From Pectobacterium versatile (GTDB lineage Bacteria > Pseudomonadota > Gammaproteobacteria > Enterobacterales > Enterobacteriaceae), in contig NZ_JAINZP010000001.1 in the NCBI RefSeq assembly GCF_020166435.1, positions 372,001-436,000 on the forward strand: DNA of 64,000 nucleotides. Reading direction: 5' to 3'. A program made the position numbers and the translations under genes. The stretch's first letter is position 1; every line of letters begins with the position of its first letter. The notes under the pieces are model-generated. The model had not been told where the DNA came from and made no database searches. It worked only from the letters and a program-made list of their open reading frames with translations. This document shows positions 46,954 to 57,683 of this stretch, piece after piece.

Positions 46954-47586
46954 ATGAAAAAGACATCTTTCTTATTGTTGGCGGCGGCGCTCATGCCTGC
47001 ATTGGCACAGGCTCATCAAGCGGGTGATTTCATTGTTCGGGCGGGTTCAGCAACCGTGCGCCCTGCTGAAAGTTCGGACAATGTGCTGGGGTTGGGGGAG
47101 TTTCAGGTTAATAACAATACTCAACTGGGTCTGACCTTCAGCTATATGGTGACGGATAATATCGGTGTTGAATTGTTGGCGGCCACCCCGTTTAACCATA
47201 AAGTCGGCTTACAAAGCACTGGAACAATCGCAGAAGTGAAGCACCTGCCGCCGTCTCTGGTCGCACAGTACTATTTTGGCGACGCTCAGGATAAATTGCG
47301 TCCCTATCTGGGCGTTGGTCTGAACTACACGATGTTCTTCGATGAGAAATTTAATGATACGGGGAAAGGTGCGGGCCTAAGCGATTTGAGCCTGAAGAAT
47401 TCTTGGGGTGTGGCTGCGCAGGCTGGATTGGATTACAACCTGGACAAGAATTGGTTAGTCAATATGTCCGTGTGGTGGATGGGTATTGATACTGATGTGA
47501 AATTTAAAGCCGGTAACGATCAGCAAAGTATCCATACTAAACTTGATCCATGGGCCTTTATGTTTGGCGTAGGCTATCGCTTCTGA
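46954..47586 (+). CDS. ompW: Outer membrane protein OmpW
   Basis: The 210-residue precursor has a signal peptide ending AQA (MKKTSFLLLAAALMPALAQA) and an eight-stranded beta-barrel ending in FGVGYRF, with a terminal Phe for outer-membrane assembly. OmpW is a small-molecule and hydrophobic-compound channel, induced under anaerobic conditions in E. coli. ATG 46954 has GGAG nearby; the upstream ATG 46942 would add four residues. A strong terminator follows. Confidence 0.95.
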   Translation: MKKTSFLLLAAALMPALAQAHQAGDFIVRAGSATVRPAESSDNVLGLGEFQVNNNTQLGLTFSYMVTDNIGVELLAATPFNHKVGLQSTGTIAEVKHLPPSLVAQYYFGDAQDKLRPYLGVGLNYTMFFDEKFNDTGKGAGLSDLSLKNSWGVAAQAGLDYNLDKNWLVNMSVWWMGIDTDVKFKAGNDQQSIHTKLDPWAFMFGVGYRF

Positions 47587-47690
47587 TTGTTAATTTAGTT
47601 TGATGTGAAGAATAAAAAATTTCTGGGAGAGATTTTTAACGTTGCGTCAGCAACGGCTCTTAAGGGGGCGGCTAGGGATGGCACGCCATA

Positions 47691-47724
47691 AAAAACGGCG
47701 ACGTGAAATAACGTCGCCGTTTTT
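47691..47724. terminator. Bidirectional terminator between ompW and the KdgM porin
   Basis: AAAAACGGCGACG (47691-47703) pairs perfectly with CGTCGCCGTTTTT (47712-47724) around an eight-base loop. T runs on both strands serve the two convergent genes. Confidence 0.93.
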
Positions 47725-47796
47725 ATAGACAGGAAATAACAAACCAATAAAGAGAACGCTATTTTATAGCAGCAATTATCTAGATGGCATTAGCCA

Positions 47797-48516
47797 TTAG
47801 AAATTGTATTGTACACCAACGCGGTAGCGAGTTTGACGCTCATCAGTAGTTTTGCTACCAGAAACGTTACCGACTTGAACGTAAGGCGTCCAGTTTTTGT
47901 CGAATTTATAAGCCAGTTTAACATCGTGGGTCATGTCATAGTTCTCGTTGTCAGCGAGGTAGCCAACAGAACCGGCTTTAGTTTTCTTGTCGTATTCAAA
48001 TTCGTATTCAATGACAAAATTCGCTGGCAGTTTGTAACCCAATGTACTGGTGATGGTGTAGCCTTTCATATCTGAAGGGGCTGAAGTACCAATGCTGTCA
48101 CTTTTGCGCAGGTAGGATGCACGGTAGCGCAGGCCATAGTACAGAGAATCTGTGATGTTGGCCGTTCCTTTGATATAAGGACGATAGTTGTTGTCTTTTG
48201 AAGAGGAAACCATATTTAAGCCAGCTTCCAAACCAAAGGTTTTATCGAATTTGTACTGATAGCTAGCGGTGACTTCGGTACCGGTGCTGACCGTTTCGTT
48301 ATAGGGTTTATTTGGCGTTTTATCGTTGTCAGATTGACCCCACTTGGCTTCCATTGACAGGCCAAAACCGTTGCCAAAACGGTGGGACATCAGCAGACGG
48401 TCTTTATGATCGTTCTTTGCCGTATCTTTCATTTCATGACGATAGTCAATCGTCACAGCCATGGAGCTTAAGCTGATTAAGGAGGTTACCACCATCGTCA
48501 ATATTTTAGCTTTCAT
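47797..48516 (-). CDS. KdgM-family oligogalacturonate-specific porin
   Basis: The 239-residue precursor has a signal peptide ending SSMA before VTIDYRHEM, then a 12-stranded barrel with the family traits DYRHE, KDRLLMSHRFGNGFGLSMEAKW and the C-terminal DERQTRYRVGVQYNF. KdgM porins let pectin fragments into the periplasm. The choice between kdgM and kdgN is not possible from sequence alone. The start at 48516 (MKAKILTMVV) was taken as the start of the signal peptide. Its upstream region is AT-rich; a possible partial KdgR site (TTTGAAACATTATT) lies near 48838. Confidence 0.92.
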   Translation of the reverse strand: MKAKILTMVVTSLISLSSMAVTIDYRHEMKDTAKNDHKDRLLMSHRFGNGFGLSMEAKWGQSDNDKTPNKPYNETVSTGTEVTASYQYKFDKTFGLEAGLNMVSSSKDNNYRPYIKGTANITDSLYYGLRYRASYLRKSDSIGTSAPSDMKGYTITSTLGYKLPANFVIEYEFEYDKKTKAGSVGYLADNENYDMTHDVKLAYKFDKNWTPYVQVGNVSGSKTTDERQTRYRVGVQYNF

Positions 48517-48852
48517 CTTATTATCCCAAGTCAAAGAGAATTATTATTTAAAAACGCGCTGCCACTTTTGTTCAGCGGTTCCATTCTATTTATTATTTCT
48601 TACAGTAATGTGAACAAGATCGTTAAAAAGAGAAAATTTAAAATGATCTCATTTCTGTGATTTTCTTCGTGTTTTATTAGTGGGGTTTATGCGGTTTAAA
48701 AATTAACGGTTATTTGATTCATTTCTTTAATAAGGAATTAAATAATTATTTCAATTTGAAAACATTTCTTACAATTATAATGAATTGGACATTAAATAAT
48801 AATTGAAGATACTGATGTTTAATTAAATGAGAAATAATTTGAAACATTATTC
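48517..48852. other. AT-rich regulatory region of the KdgM-family gene
   Basis: About 340 AT-rich bases lie between the porin and the end of the trp operon. I see no gene and no full KdgR palindrome. The promoter of the porin must be here. Confidence 0.4.
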
Positions 48853-48892
48853 GGCGCGCGATAGGACTTGTATAAAGCACAAATCGCGCGCC
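48853..48892 (-). terminator. Stem-loop after trpA
   Basis: GGCGCGCGAT (48853-48862) and ATCGCGCGCC (48883-48892) form a perfect ten-base stem just past the trpA stop. The following bases are only weakly T-rich, so the signal may need Rho. Confidence 0.7.
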
Positions 48893-48901
48893 TGAAAAGT
48901 G

Positions 48902-49708
48902 TTATGAACGCGTAGCGGCTTTCATTTCACTTACAAAGGCGTGTAACTCTGACAGCATCACATCAGGCTGGTTCAGATTTTTTTCGATAATCCGTACGAT
49001 CGCGGAGCCAGAAATGGCACCCGCTGCGCCTGAGGCTAACGTTTCGCGCACTTGGGCAGGATCGGAGATGCCAAATCCTTGCAGCGGCGGGGCAGCATGA
49101 TATGCGTTCAGTTTGGCAACCAGATGATTCAGCGGCAGTTGCGCGCGCTTTTCAGCCCCAGTCACGCCCGCACGTGAGACTAAATAGGTGTAGCCACGGC
49201 CATAAGAGGCGATCTCACGCAGCAGTTCATCGTCAGCATTGGGCGGACAGATAAAAATGGGGGCAATGCCATGTCGTAGCGCTGCTGTACGGAATGGGGC
49301 AGACTCCACCACCGGAACATCCGCCACTAACACCGAATCGACGCCAACCTGCGCGCAGCGCTGATAAAATTCATCAATACCGTTGCTGAAGACCAGATTG
49401 GCATACATCAGCAGGCCAATCGGGATTTCCGGGTATTTTTGACGTATTGCTGCCAGCATTTCGAAGCATTGGTCCGGTGTGACGCCTGCGGCAAAGGCGC
49501 GCAGATTGGCGTCCTGAATGGTCGGGCCATCCGCCAATGGGTCAGAGAAGGGCACGCCGAGCTCCAACGCGTCAGCACCGGCGGCAATTAGCGTGTCGAT
49601 AATTTTCAGGGATTGCCCGGGAGAGGGATCGCCCAGCGTAACAAATGGAACGAACGCGCCTTCCTTTTTCTCTGACAGGCGGTTAAATAACTGTTGATAG
49701 CGTTCCAT
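48902..49708 (-). CDS. trpA: Tryptophan synthase alpha subunit
   Basis: The 268-residue TIM-barrel protein cleaves indole-3-glycerol phosphate to indole and glyceraldehyde 3-phosphate. The catalytic residues are in [15 protein letters not shown] and [16 protein letters not shown] (Glu and Asp). It passes indole to TrpB. The start overlaps the trpB stop by one base (TAATG). Confidence 0.97.
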   Translation of the reverse strand: MERYQQLFNRLSEKKEGAFVPFVTLGDPSPGQSLKIIDTLIAAGADALELGVPFSDPLADGPTIQDANLRAFAAGVTPDQCFEMLAAIRQKYPEIPIGLLMYANLVFSNGIDEFYQRCAQVGVDSVLVADVPVVESAPFRTAALRHGIAPIFICPPNADDELLREIASYGRGYTYLVSRAGVTGAEKRAQLPLNHLVAKLNAYHAAPPLQGFGISDPAQVRETLASGAAGAISGSAIVRIIEKNLNQPDVMLSELHAFVSEMKAATRS

Positions 49709-50898
49709 TAGATTTCTCCCCGATCTTTCAAAATATCGTGCACGGTAAAGATGTCTTTATCACCACGGCCGGACAGGTTGACCACCAGCAGTTGCTCTTT
49801 CTCCGGTTCCGCTTTAATCATCTTCAAGGCGTGTGCCAGTGCGTGGGAAGATTCCAGCGCGGGAATAATCCCTTCACCGCGGCAGAGCGCTTTGAAAGCA
49901 TCCAACGCTTCGTCATCGGTAATCGAGACATAGTCGGCGCGGCCGATGCTGTTCAGATAGGCATGCTGTGGCCCTACGGACGGGAAATCCAGCCCGGCGG
50001 AAATAGAATAGGATTCTTCAATTTGCCCGTCAGACGTTTGCATCATCGGGGACTTCATACCGAAATAAATACCAACGCGGCCGTGTTTTAACGGTGCACC
50101 GTGCTGCCCGGATTCAATGCCCAAGCCGCCAGGCTCAATGCCGATCAGACGGACGTTTGTATCGTCGATGAAATCAGCGAACATCCCAATCGCGTTAGAG
50201 CCACCACCGACGCAGGCGAGTACCGCATCCGGCAAGCGACCTTCTTTTTCCAGGATCTGTGCTTTGGTTTCCTCACCAATCATGCGTTGAAACTCTCGCA
50301 CGATAGTCGGATAAGGATGCGGGCCAGCGGCCGTTCCCAGCAGATAGTGTGCCGTTTCATAGCTGCCGGACCAGTCACGCAGCGCTTCGTTACAAGCATC
50401 TTTCAGCGTGGAGGAACCGCTGTGAACCGGGATCACTTCTGCACCCATCAGACGCATGCGGAAGACGTTCGGCGACTGACGCTCAACGTCTTTTGCACCC
50501 ATATAAACGCGGCATTTCAGGCCAAGCAGGGCGCAAGCCAGCGCCGTTGCGACACCGTGTTGGCCCGCCCCCGTTTCGGCGATGATTTCGCTTTTACCCA
50601 TGCGCTTAGCCAGTAGAGCCTGTCCGAGCACCTGATTGGTTTTGTGCGCACCGCCGTGCAGTAAATCTTCACGTTTCAGGTACAGCTTGGTTTTCGTCCC
50701 AGCGGTCAGGTTTTTACACAAGGTTAACGCTGTTGGGCGACCCGCATAGTTTTTCAGCAGATCGGTAAATTCGGCCTGAAATTCAGGATCTTTCTGTGCA
50801 CTGACGAAAGCCTCTTCCAACTGGCGTAACGCCGGGATGAGGATCTGCGGAACAAATTGTCCGCCGAATTCACCGAAGTAAGGGTTGAGTAATGTCAT
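49708..50898 (-). CDS. trpB: Tryptophan synthase beta subunit
   Basis: The 396-residue pyridoxal-phosphate enzyme joins indole with serine to make tryptophan. The cofactor Lys is in [15 protein letters not shown], and [10 protein letters not shown] holds the phosphate. The start at 50898 ([15 protein letters not shown]) follows the family; the frame extends upstream into trpC without a reason to start there. Confidence 0.97.
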   Translation of the reverse strand: MTLLNPYFGEFGGQFVPQILIPALRQLEEAFVSAQKDPEFQAEFTDLLKNYAGRPTALTLCKNLTAGTKTKLYLKREDLLHGGAHKTNQVLGQALLAKRMGKSEIIAETGAGQHGVATALACALLGLKCRVYMGAKDVERQSPNVFRMRLMGAEVIPVHSGSSTLKDACNEALRDWSGSYETAHYLLGTAAGPHPYPTIVREFQRMIGEETKAQILEKEGRLPDAVLACVGGGSNAIGMFADFIDDTNVRLIGIEPGGLGIESGQHGAPLKHGRVGIYFGMKSPMMQTSDGQIEESYSISAGLDFPSVGPQHAYLNSIGRADYVSITDDEALDAFKALCRGEGIIPALESSHALAHALKMIKAEPEKEQLLVVNLSGRGDKDIFTVHDILKDRGEI

Positions 50899-50914
50899 AA
50901 TTTTCCCGTCTGTT

Positions 50915-52282
50915 TTAGTGTTGCGGCTGACGTAATGTCGCAAAAACCGCAGCAATTTTATGTGAGTCTTTTTTTCCCGGTTCGCTTTCGACCCCGGAAT
51001 TGAAATCCAGTCCTGTGCAACCTTGCTGTGCCGCCAGTGCGCAGTTATCGCTATTCAGGCCACCGGCCAACAGCACGTTATCTAATGACTGATTCGCCAG
51101 CAGCGACCAATTAAAGGTTTTACCGCTGCCGCCCTGACCGTTGTCAAACACGTAGCGATCGACGTGGGTAAAATTGCGTTCTGGCAGCACATCCGCGATG
51201 CTTAATGCTTTCCAAATCTGGCAGGTCGCTGGTAATTGCTGACGTAACCGGTCGATGGTCTGTTGATCTTCATCACCGTGCAGTTGAACGGCCGCTAACC
51301 CTAACTGCGTTGTGATAGCAACGATGTGTTCGACGGGCGCATTGCGGAAAACACCGACATAGCGCAGTGGGGCGCCTGTCATAACGTCGGCGGCTTGTTT
51401 GGCGTCAACATAGCGTGGGGAGCTGGCGACGAAGATTAATCCGCCGTAGAGCGCACCCGCTTGATAAGCCGCCTGTGCATCTGCGGCGCGCGTCAGGCCG
51501 CAGACCTTGTTTTCTCCCAAAATAACGCGGCGTACTGCGTCGTTCAGATCCGGCTCGGACATCAGTGAGCTGCCGATCAGGAAGCCCTGAGCAAACGCGC
51601 TGAGTTCACGAATCTGCGCCTGGCAGTTGATACCGGATTCACTGATCACGGTTACCCCTGCGGGCAGACGCGGTGCGAGCGTCCGGGTACGGTTGAGGTC
51701 AATGGAGAGATCGCGCAGGTCGCGGTTGTTGATCCCGACTACGCGCGCTTCGAGCTGAATGGCCCGCAGTAGCTCTTCTTCGTTGCTGACTTCTGTTAAC
51801 ACGCCCAGCTTCAGGCTGTGCGCTACCTCGGCCAGTTGCTGATACTGCTCGTCGTCCAGCACGGACAACATCAGCAAAATGGCATCAGCCTGATAGTAGC
51901 GAGCCAGATAGATCTGGTAGGGCGAAATAATAAAGTCTTTGCACAACACCGGCTGGTGTACTGCCGCGCTAACCTGTGGCAGGAAGGCAAAATCGCCCTG
52001 AAAATACTTCTCGTCGGTTAAAACGGAAATAGCAGATGCGTAACCTTTATAGACCTGAGCTATCGCTACTGGGTCGAAATCATCGCGAATCAATCCCTTC
52101 GATGGTGAAGCCTTTTTGCATTCAAGAATAAAGGCGGGCTTATCTTGTTTCAGCGCCTGATAAAAGTCGCGCTGGCTGGGAACGATCTCATGCTGAAAAG
52201 AGGCCAGCGGCTGTGCTTTTTCTCGTTCCGCAACCCAGAGCGCTTTATCACGCACAATTTTATGTAATACGGTTTCCTGCAT
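50915..52282 (-). CDS. trpC: Bifunctional indole-3-glycerol phosphate synthase / phosphoribosylanthranilate isomerase
   Basis: The 455-residue fusion protein has an N-terminal TrpC domain ([32 protein letters not shown]) and a C-terminal TrpF domain starting around [20 protein letters not shown], with [16 protein letters not shown]. It carries out steps four and five of tryptophan synthesis, as in other enterobacteria. The start at 52282 ([10 protein letters not shown]) matches E. coli. Confidence 0.97.
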   Translation of the reverse strand: MQETVLHKIVRDKALWVAEREKAQPLASFQHEIVPSQRDFYQALKQDKPAFILECKKASPSKGLIRDDFDPVAIAQVYKGYASAISVLTDEKYFQGDFAFLPQVSAAVHQPVLCKDFIISPYQIYLARYYQADAILLMLSVLDDEQYQQLAEVAHSLKLGVLTEVSNEEELLRAIQLEARVVGINNRDLRDLSIDLNRTRTLAPRLPAGVTVISESGINCQAQIRELSAFAQGFLIGSSLMSEPDLNDAVRRVILGENKVCGLTRAADAQAAYQAGALYGGLIFVASSPRYVDAKQAADVMTGAPLRYVGVFRNAPVEHIVAITTQLGLAAVQLHGDEDQQTIDRLRQQLPATCQIWKALSIADVLPERNFTHVDRYVFDNGQGGSGKTFNWSLLANQSLDNVLLAGGLNSDNCALAAQQGCTGLDFNSGVESEPGKKDSHKIAAVFATLRQPQH

Positions 52283-52289
52283 GGTTCCA

Positions 52290-53357
52290 TTATCCTCTGG
52301 CGGACAGGGCGATAACGCGCTGATAAGCCTGTCCACTATGAATGACTTCAAGCGCCTGTTGCGCATTCTGGCGCAGATCTTCTTGTCCGAATAATCTCAG
52401 GAGCAGCGCAACGTTGGCGGCAACCGCCGCGGCGTGCGCGCGTTCACCTTTACCTTGTAGCAGTGACGCGAGAATGTCACGATTTTCTTCTGGCGTACCG
52501 CCTTGTAATGCCGACAGCGGATACGCATCCAGACCGAAATCGCGGTGCGTCAGTTCGTAGGTTTCGATCTCGCCATTGTTCAACTCAGCAACCTGCGTCG
52601 GTGCATGAAGCGCGACTTCATCCATCCCGCCGCCGTGTACGACGGCAGCACGTTGGTAGCCCAGCACCTTCAGCGTTTCGGCGATAGGGCGAACTAATTC
52701 GGGGCTATACACGCCAATCAGCGCCAGTGGCGGGCGAGCGGGGTTAACCAACGGCCCCAGCACGTTGAAGACGGTGCGCGTTTTGAGCTGCTGACGAACT
52801 GGCATGGCATGACGGAAGCCCAGATGGTATTGCGGAGCAAACAGGAAACACACGCCCAGATCGTCCAAAGCCTGACGGGAATCCTGCGCGCTCATATCCA
52901 GCTTAATGCCGAAAGCGGAGAGCAAGTCTGAGGAACCGGAGCGGCTGGATACGCTGCGGTTGCCGTGCTTGGCGATTTTCAGGCCACAGCTGGCAGCAAC
53001 GAAGGCACTGGCCGTCGAAATGTTGATGCTGTTGGTGCCGTCTCCGCCTGTGCCGACGATATCGGCAAATAAATAGTCAGGGCGGGGGAACGGCTGCGCA
53101 TCGGCCAGCAAGGCCGTGGCGGCACCGGCGATTTCGTCGGGATGCTCGCCACGCACTTTCATGCTAATCAACGCCGCTGCTAACTGGCTAGCTTCCAGTT
53201 CACCGCGAATAATGGCACCAAACAGCGCCTGACTTTCCTGACGGCTGATAGGGTTCGCGCCGTATAATTTTTCCAGTATGTGTTGCATGGTCATGACATC
53301 CTGAGCTGTAGACGGTTCCCGGGTCTTAGAAGACTGTTGTGTAGAAGACAATTGCAT
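52290..53357 (-). CDS. trpD: Anthranilate phosphoribosyltransferase
   Basis: The enzyme transfers phosphoribose to anthranilate. Motifs [14 protein letters not shown] and [17 protein letters not shown] are clear. Unlike E. coli, trpG is a separate gene. Starting at 53357 gives 355 residues with a good GAGGG site; the internal ATG 53288 ([10 protein letters not shown]) gives 332 residues, the usual length, with AGGA upstream. The 23 extra residues ([16 protein letters not shown]...) may be a remnant of the linker of a former trpGD fusion or leftover intergenic DNA. Confidence 0.95.
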   Translation of the reverse strand: MQLSSTQQSSKTREPSTAQDVMTMQHILEKLYGANPISRQESQALFGAIIRGELEASQLAAALISMKVRGEHPDEIAGAATALLADAQPFPRPDYLFADIVGTGGDGTNSINISTASAFVAASCGLKIAKHGNRSVSSRSGSSDLLSAFGIKLDMSAQDSRQALDDLGVCFLFAPQYHLGFRHAMPVRQQLKTRTVFNVLGPLVNPARPPLALIGVYSPELVRPIAETLKVLGYQRAAVVHGGGMDEVALHAPTQVAELNNGEIETYELTHRDFGLDAYPLSALQGGTPEENRDILASLLQGKGERAHAAAVAANVALLLRLFGQEDLRQNAQQALEVIHSGQAYQRVIALSARG

Positions 53358-53371
53358 AATCGTATCCCTCG

Positions 53372-53950
53372 TTAAGCCAGTGCCCAGTCCAGCGTTTGTT
53401 CCAGCAGTCGAGCGCCGTGCGTGGTCAGAATCGACTCAGGATGGAATTGAAAACCGCAGACGCGATCCGCATCGTTTCGCACGGCCATGACCATCGTGTT
53501 GAAGTGTGCGTTGACGGTCAGCGTCGACGGAATGTTGCTGCCGACCAGCGAGTGGTAGCGGGCAACGGGCAACGGATGCGGTAAACCGCTAAACATACCG
53601 CTGGCATCGTGGTCGATGGCAGACGCTTTGCCGTGCAGGATTTCACCCGCCTGACCGACATGGCCGCCGTAGGCTTCCACGATGGCCTGATGGCCGAGGC
53701 AAATGCCGATAATCGGCAACTGACCGCGTAAGCGTTGCAGCAGCTCAGGCATACAACCCGCTTCGGCTGGCGTGCCGGGGCCGGGGGAGAGCATCAGGAT
53801 CGGTTTTTCCATTTGCTGTAAGCGCGCGATGATGACGTCGGCAGGCAGATGGTTGCGATAAATCACGACCTGATGACCGCTGGCACGCAGTTGATCCACC
53901 AGGTTGTAGGTGAATGAATCGATATTATCGAGCAGCAGGATGTCAGCCAT
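53372..53950 (-). CDS. trpG: Anthranilate synthase component II (glutamine amidotransferase)
   Basis: The 192-residue protein is the class I amidotransferase subunit that supplies ammonia to TrpE. The nucleophile Cys is in [15 protein letters not shown] and the His-Glu pair in [10 protein letters not shown]. It is separate from trpD (14 bases apart), as in Serratia and Erwinia. The start overlaps the trpE stop by one base (TGATG). Confidence 0.97.
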   Translation of the reverse strand: MADILLLDNIDSFTYNLVDQLRASGHQVVIYRNHLPADVIIARLQQMEKPILMLSPGPGTPAEAGCMPELLQRLRGQLPIIGICLGHQAIVEAYGGHVGQAGEILHGKASAIDHDASGMFSGLPHPLPVARYHSLVGSNIPSTLTVNAHFNTMVMAVRNDADRVCGFQFHPESILTTHGARLLEQTLDWALA

Positions 53951-55512
53951 CAGAAAATCTCCTTTGCATGGTGCGCACTGGCAATAGCTCGCAGTACGGC
54001 CCGGGCTTTATTACGCGTTTCGTCGGCTTCAGCCTGAGGGTTAGAATCCAGAACCACGCCCGCACCGGCCTGAACGGTGGCAATACCGTCTTCGACATAG
54101 GCGGAGCGGATAACGATGCAGGTGTCCAGATCGCCGTGCGCGGTGAAGTAGCCGACTGCGCCGCCGTAGCTGCCGCGCCGGGTTTTCTCACTTTCGGCAA
54201 TCAGCTGCATTGCCCGGACTTTCGGTGCGCCGCTCAGCGTGCCCATATTCATGCAGGCGCGGTAGGCATGCAGCACATCTAAATCTTCACGCAATGTGCC
54301 CACTACGCGGGAGACCAGATGCATTACAAAGGAATAGCGGTCAACTTTGGTCAGGTCAGCAACGTAACGGCTGCCCGGCTGACAGATACGAGCCAGATCG
54401 TTACGGGCTAAATCTACCAGCATCAAATGCTCAGCCAGCTCTTTATGGTCGGTACGCATTTCCAACTCAATACGGCTATCAAGATCGCGATCCAGTGAGC
54501 CATCGGCACGGCGACCGCGCGGGCGGGTACCGGCAATGGGGTAGATTTCGATTTGGCGGCTGTCAGCATCGTATTTCAGCGAGCTTTCCGGCGAGGCACC
54601 GAACAGCGTGAAATCCTGATCCTGCATGTAAAACATGTAAGGGCTGGGATTGCTATCCTTCAGCGTTTGGTAGGCGGCCAGCGGTGAAGGACACGGCAGA
54701 GAGAAACGACGTGACGGCACGACCTGGAAAATTTCACCGATGCGGATGGCTTCTTGCATCTGGCTGACGACGTCACCGAAGGCTTTATCGCTCTGGTTAC
54801 AGCTCAGCGTCATGTCTTCGATGGACTGACGTGGCAGCGCAGGCGCTGGCTGGGTGAGCTGAAGTTGTAGCTGTTCCAGACGCTGTTGCAGACGCTGCTT
54901 TTCGCTCTGGTTCGGCGTAAACAGGCTGGCTTGCAGAGCGGTCACACGTTTTTGGTGATCAAGCACCAGCAGCGTTTCTGCCAGATAGAAACAAAAATCC
55001 GGGCAACGCTGCTGCTGGCTCAGCGCGGGTAGTTCTTCAAACCCAGCGACCAAATCGTAGGCGAACAGGCCGCCTAGGAACATGGCTTCACGCTCGTCTG
55101 TCGGGCAGGCGACCAGCGTCAGAATCTGGCGTAAGGCATCAAACACGGACAGCGAGCGCAGGCGAGCATCTTCGTCCTGCATCGCGTCTGCCAGCGGGAA
55201 GGTGAGTTCACGGCCGTTCGGGCGCGGCTGATTAATAATTTCTACTGGTAGCGCGGCATCCAGAAGCGGCAGGAGGCTGGCGCCGTTTGCCGTGAGTGCC
55301 TGAATGGAAACGTGCTGGCCCAGTGCGGTGATGCGCAGCGCGCTATCTACGATCAACAGGCTTTTCAGGTTTTCCTTGCTGTCGATTTCAGCCGACTCTA
55401 ACAGCAACGTTGCCGGTCTGGCACCGCAGAGCTGATGGAAGATGGCGCTGGGGTCGTTACGGTAAACGGCCTCGGTACGCAGCAGTTCCAGTTTAGGTTG
55501 TGTTGTTTGCAT
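53950..55512 (-). CDS. trpE: Anthranilate synthase component I
   Basis: The 520-residue protein converts chorismate to anthranilate with Trp[19 protein letters not shown] near the N-terminus is the conserved tryptophan feedback site, and the C-terminal chorismate-binding domain has [22 protein letters not shown] and [10 protein letters not shown]. It is the first structural gene after the attenuator. Confidence 0.97.
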   Translation of the reverse strand: MQTTQPKLELLRTEAVYRNDPSAIFHQLCGARPATLLLESAEIDSKENLKSLLIVDSALRITALGQHVSIQALTANGASLLPLLDAALPVEIINQPRPNGRELTFPLADAMQDEDARLRSLSVFDALRQILTLVACPTDEREAMFLGGLFAYDLVAGFEELPALSQQQRCPDFCFYLAETLLVLDHQKRVTALQASLFTPNQSEKQRLQQRLEQLQLQLTQPAPALPRQSIEDMTLSCNQSDKAFGDVVSQMQEAIRIGEIFQVVPSRRFSLPCPSPLAAYQTLKDSNPSPYMFYMQDQDFTLFGASPESSLKYDADSRQIEIYPIAGTRPRGRRADGSLDRDLDSRIELEMRTDHKELAEHLMLVDLARNDLARICQPGSRYVADLTKVDRYSFVMHLVSRVVGTLREDLDVLHAYRACMNMGTLSGAPKVRAMQLIAESEKTRRGSYGGAVGYFTAHGDLDTCIVIRSAYVEDGIATVQAGAGVVLDSNPQAEADETRNKARAVLRAIASAHHAKEIF

Positions 55513-55544
55513 TCTTGCTACCCGTTTAATGTTGTGCCCATCAA

Positions 55545-55571
55545 ATAAAAAGCCCGCTTAGTTAAGCGGGC
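55545..55571 (-). terminator. trp attenuator
   Basis: GCCCGCTTA (55552-55560) and TAAGCGGGC (55563-55571) form the terminator stem of the leader, with a TTTTTATTT run on the minus strand. It lies between trpL and trpE. Confidence 0.95.
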
Positions 55572-55609
55572 CTGGGAATATCTGCATGTGTGATAACAGC
55601 GATGCGTGA

Positions 55610-55672
55610 TTAGTCCACCCGCGATAGGGAAGAGCGCCACCAACCATGCTTCATCATTTTCTGCGTTGCCAT
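55610..55672 (-). CDS. trpL: trp operon leader peptide
   Basis: The frame encodes MATQKMMKHGWWRSSLSRVD, 20 residues with two adjacent Trp codons in the attenuation position. Ribosome stalling there at low Trp-tRNA prevents formation of the terminator at 55545. Confidence 0.95.
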   Translation of the reverse strand: MATQKMMKHGWWRSSLSRVD

Positions 55673-55723
55673 TATCATCATCTCACTGTTTGTATACTGA
55701 TTACTGTCTGTGTACCGAACTTG

Positions 55724-55758
55724 CGTACTAGTTAACTGGTTCGACGATAAAATGTCAA
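55724..55758 (-). promoter_or_regulatory. trp promoter and TrpR operator
   Basis: On the minus strand TTGACA (55753-55758) and TTAACT (55730-55735) are separated by 17 bases. The operator at 55724-55743, reading CGTACTAGTTAACTGGTTCG on the plus strand, matches the TrpR palindrome around CTAGTTAACTGG and covers the -10 region. Confidence 0.95.
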
Positions 55759-55856
55759 CACCTTCAATATGATTATTTTATTACTCAGGGAAACGGCGGG
55801 CATTACCATTTGCTTCCTATTAATGGCATCATGCGGCCTTCGCATTATTCTTGTTA

Positions 55857-56741
55857 ATGGATAGGCTTGTGCCAGAAGATTTTCAACCGATATCGTCATT
55901 TCCACTTTATGATTTGCATAGCCATACCACGGCATCTGATGGTCTTTTAACGCCGACGGCGCTGGTCAGTCGTGCGGTAGACATGCGGGTGAGCGTGTTG
56001 GCTATTACCGATCACGACACGACGGCTGGACTTGACGAAGCGCAGAATGCGATTGCACAGCAGAGGTTGCCGCTGAGGTTGATTCCCGGCGTGGAGATCT
56101 CCACGCTGTGGGAAAATCATGAGATCCATATCGTCGGGTTGGGGATGGATATTGCACATCCAGCGTTAACGGGTTTGCTGCAACAGCAAGCAGAGTGTCG
56201 GCAGAGTCGGGCGGAACAGATTGCGGCTCGACTGGAAAAAAACCGTATTCCCGATGCGCTGGCCGGCGCACAGCGTCTGGCGACAGGGGGGCAGATTACA
56301 CGCGCGCATTTTGCGCGTTATCTGATCGAACTGGGCATCGCGGCCAATATGAATCAGGTATTTAAGAAATATCTGGCGAAAGGCAAAACCGGTTACGTAC
56401 CCCCGCAGTGGTGCACAATCCCGCAAGCGATTGAGGCGATTCATCAATCCGGCGGTGTGTCGGTGTTGGCGCATCCGGGGCGCTACGATTTGACGGCCAA
56501 ATGGTTAAAGCGTCTGTTAGCTACCTTCGCAGAAAGCGGCGGGATTGCGATGGAAGTGGCGCAATGCCAACAGGCACCGGATGAGCGCACGCAGTTGGGA
56601 CGCTATGCGCGCGGCTTCAACCTGATGGCGTCGCAAGGATCGGATTTCCACCTGCCATGCGCCTGGATTGAGCTAGGCCGCAAGCTGTGGCTACCTGCCG
56701 ATGTCGAACCCGTTTGGCACCATCCCGTGTTGGTAGGCTAG
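55857..56741 (+). CDS. rnm: RNase AM / PHP-domain phosphoesterase (TrpH/YciV)
   Basis: The 294-residue protein has a PHP metal-binding domain (YDLHSHTTASDGLL, ITDHDTTAGL, IPGVEIST, SVLAHPGRYD). The E. coli protein, formerly yciV or trpH, is a 5'-3' exonuclease that trims ribosomal RNA precursor ends. The start is uncertain: ATG 55857 is used; GTG 55869 and TTG 55851 are in frame and none has a good ribosome site. It lies divergent from the trp operon as in E. coli. Confidence 0.92.
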   Translation: MDRLVPEDFQPISSFPLYDLHSHTTASDGLLTPTALVSRAVDMRVSVLAITDHDTTAGLDEAQNAIAQQRLPLRLIPGVEISTLWENHEIHIVGLGMDIAHPALTGLLQQQAECRQSRAEQIAARLEKNRIPDALAGAQRLATGGQITRAHFARYLIELGIAANMNQVFKKYLAKGKTGYVPPQWCTIPQAIEAIHQSGGVSVLAHPGRYDLTAKWLKRLLATFAESGGIAMEVAQCQQAPDERTQLGRYARGFNLMASQGSDFHLPCAWIELGRKLWLPADVEPVWHHPVLVG

Positions 56742-56901
56742 CGGTGCATAGCCGTGTTGATGCCATGTCGTTCTTTTTGAAATAACAAATTCATGGAATA
56801 ACAATCTTTTACCATCAACACGTTCTATAATAATCCTATTGCACGATGAAGCGGGTTGGAATGAACAACGCCGCGAAATGTCAGACGTATGAGGTAGGGT
56901 C

Positions 56902-57522
56902 ATGAGCCAGTTTTTTTATATTCACCCACAGAATCCGCAACCGCGATTGATCAATCAGTCGGTGGAATTTTTGCATAAAGGTGGGGTGATTGTTTATCCA
57001 ACGGATTCCGGTTACGCGTTGGGCTGTATGTTGGGCGAAAAGAACGCGCTGGAACGCATCTGCCGGATTCGCGATCTGGGTAGCGATCATAACTTCACGT
57101 TGATGTGTCGCGATCTGTCCGAACTGTCGACATATGCCCATGTTGATAACTCGGCTTTCCGGTTGATTAAAAATAATACGCCTGGTAATTACACGTTTAT
57201 TCTGAAAGCGACGAAAGAGGTGCCTCGCCGCTTAATGAATGAAAAGCGTAAAACCATCGGCCTTCGTGTGCCGTCCAATCCTATCGCATTGGAGCTTCTG
57301 GCCGCGCTGAATGAGCCGTTGATGTCGACCACGCTGATGCTGCCAGGAAATGATTTTGCCGAATCCGATCCAGAAGAGATTCAGGATAGATTGGGAAAAC
57401 TGGTGGATTTGATTATTCACGGTGGCTCGCTGGGTCAACAGCCGACGACGGTCATCGACTTGACCGAATCTGTGCCGCGCGTCGCCCGTGAAGGCACCGG
57501 TGATGTCACGCCGTTCCTATAA
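56902..57522 (+). CDS. yciO: YciO family protein (YrdC/Sua5 fold)
   Basis: The 206-residue protein has a YrdC-like RNA and nucleotide-binding fold (GGVIVYPTDSGYALGC, PGNYTFILKATKEVPRRL, KTIGLRVPSNPIALELL). The family is related to threonylcarbamoyl-AMP synthases. YciO itself has no certain role and an altered or lower activity. It is followed by rluB. Confidence 0.93.
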   Translation: MSQFFYIHPQNPQPRLINQSVEFLHKGGVIVYPTDSGYALGCMLGEKNALERICRIRDLGSDHNFTLMCRDLSELSTYAHVDNSAFRLIKNNTPGNYTFILKATKEVPRRLMNEKRKTIGLRVPSNPIALELLAALNEPLMSTTLMLPGNDFAESDPEEIQDRLGKLVDLIIHGGSLGQQPTTVIDLTESVPRVAREGTGDVTPFL

Positions 57523-57683
57523 GTGCAGCGACGAGCGGTAACAATGGGAATACAAATGGCGCGAAGATCGGTATAATCGCGCCAGTTTTTAATACGACGA
57601 ACGATTTTTACGTAACCTGCTGAATTTTATAAGCAGTTATGACTCCCCCCGACGCCTGGGAAGGCGACACTAGAGGTTGCTCA

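Noticed and set aside
48838-48851. Possible KdgR site TTTGAAACATTATT upstream of the KdgM-family gene
   Set aside because: Only one half-site fits the KdgR palindrome and it is about 320 bases from the start codon, next to the trp operon end. Kept as a mention only.
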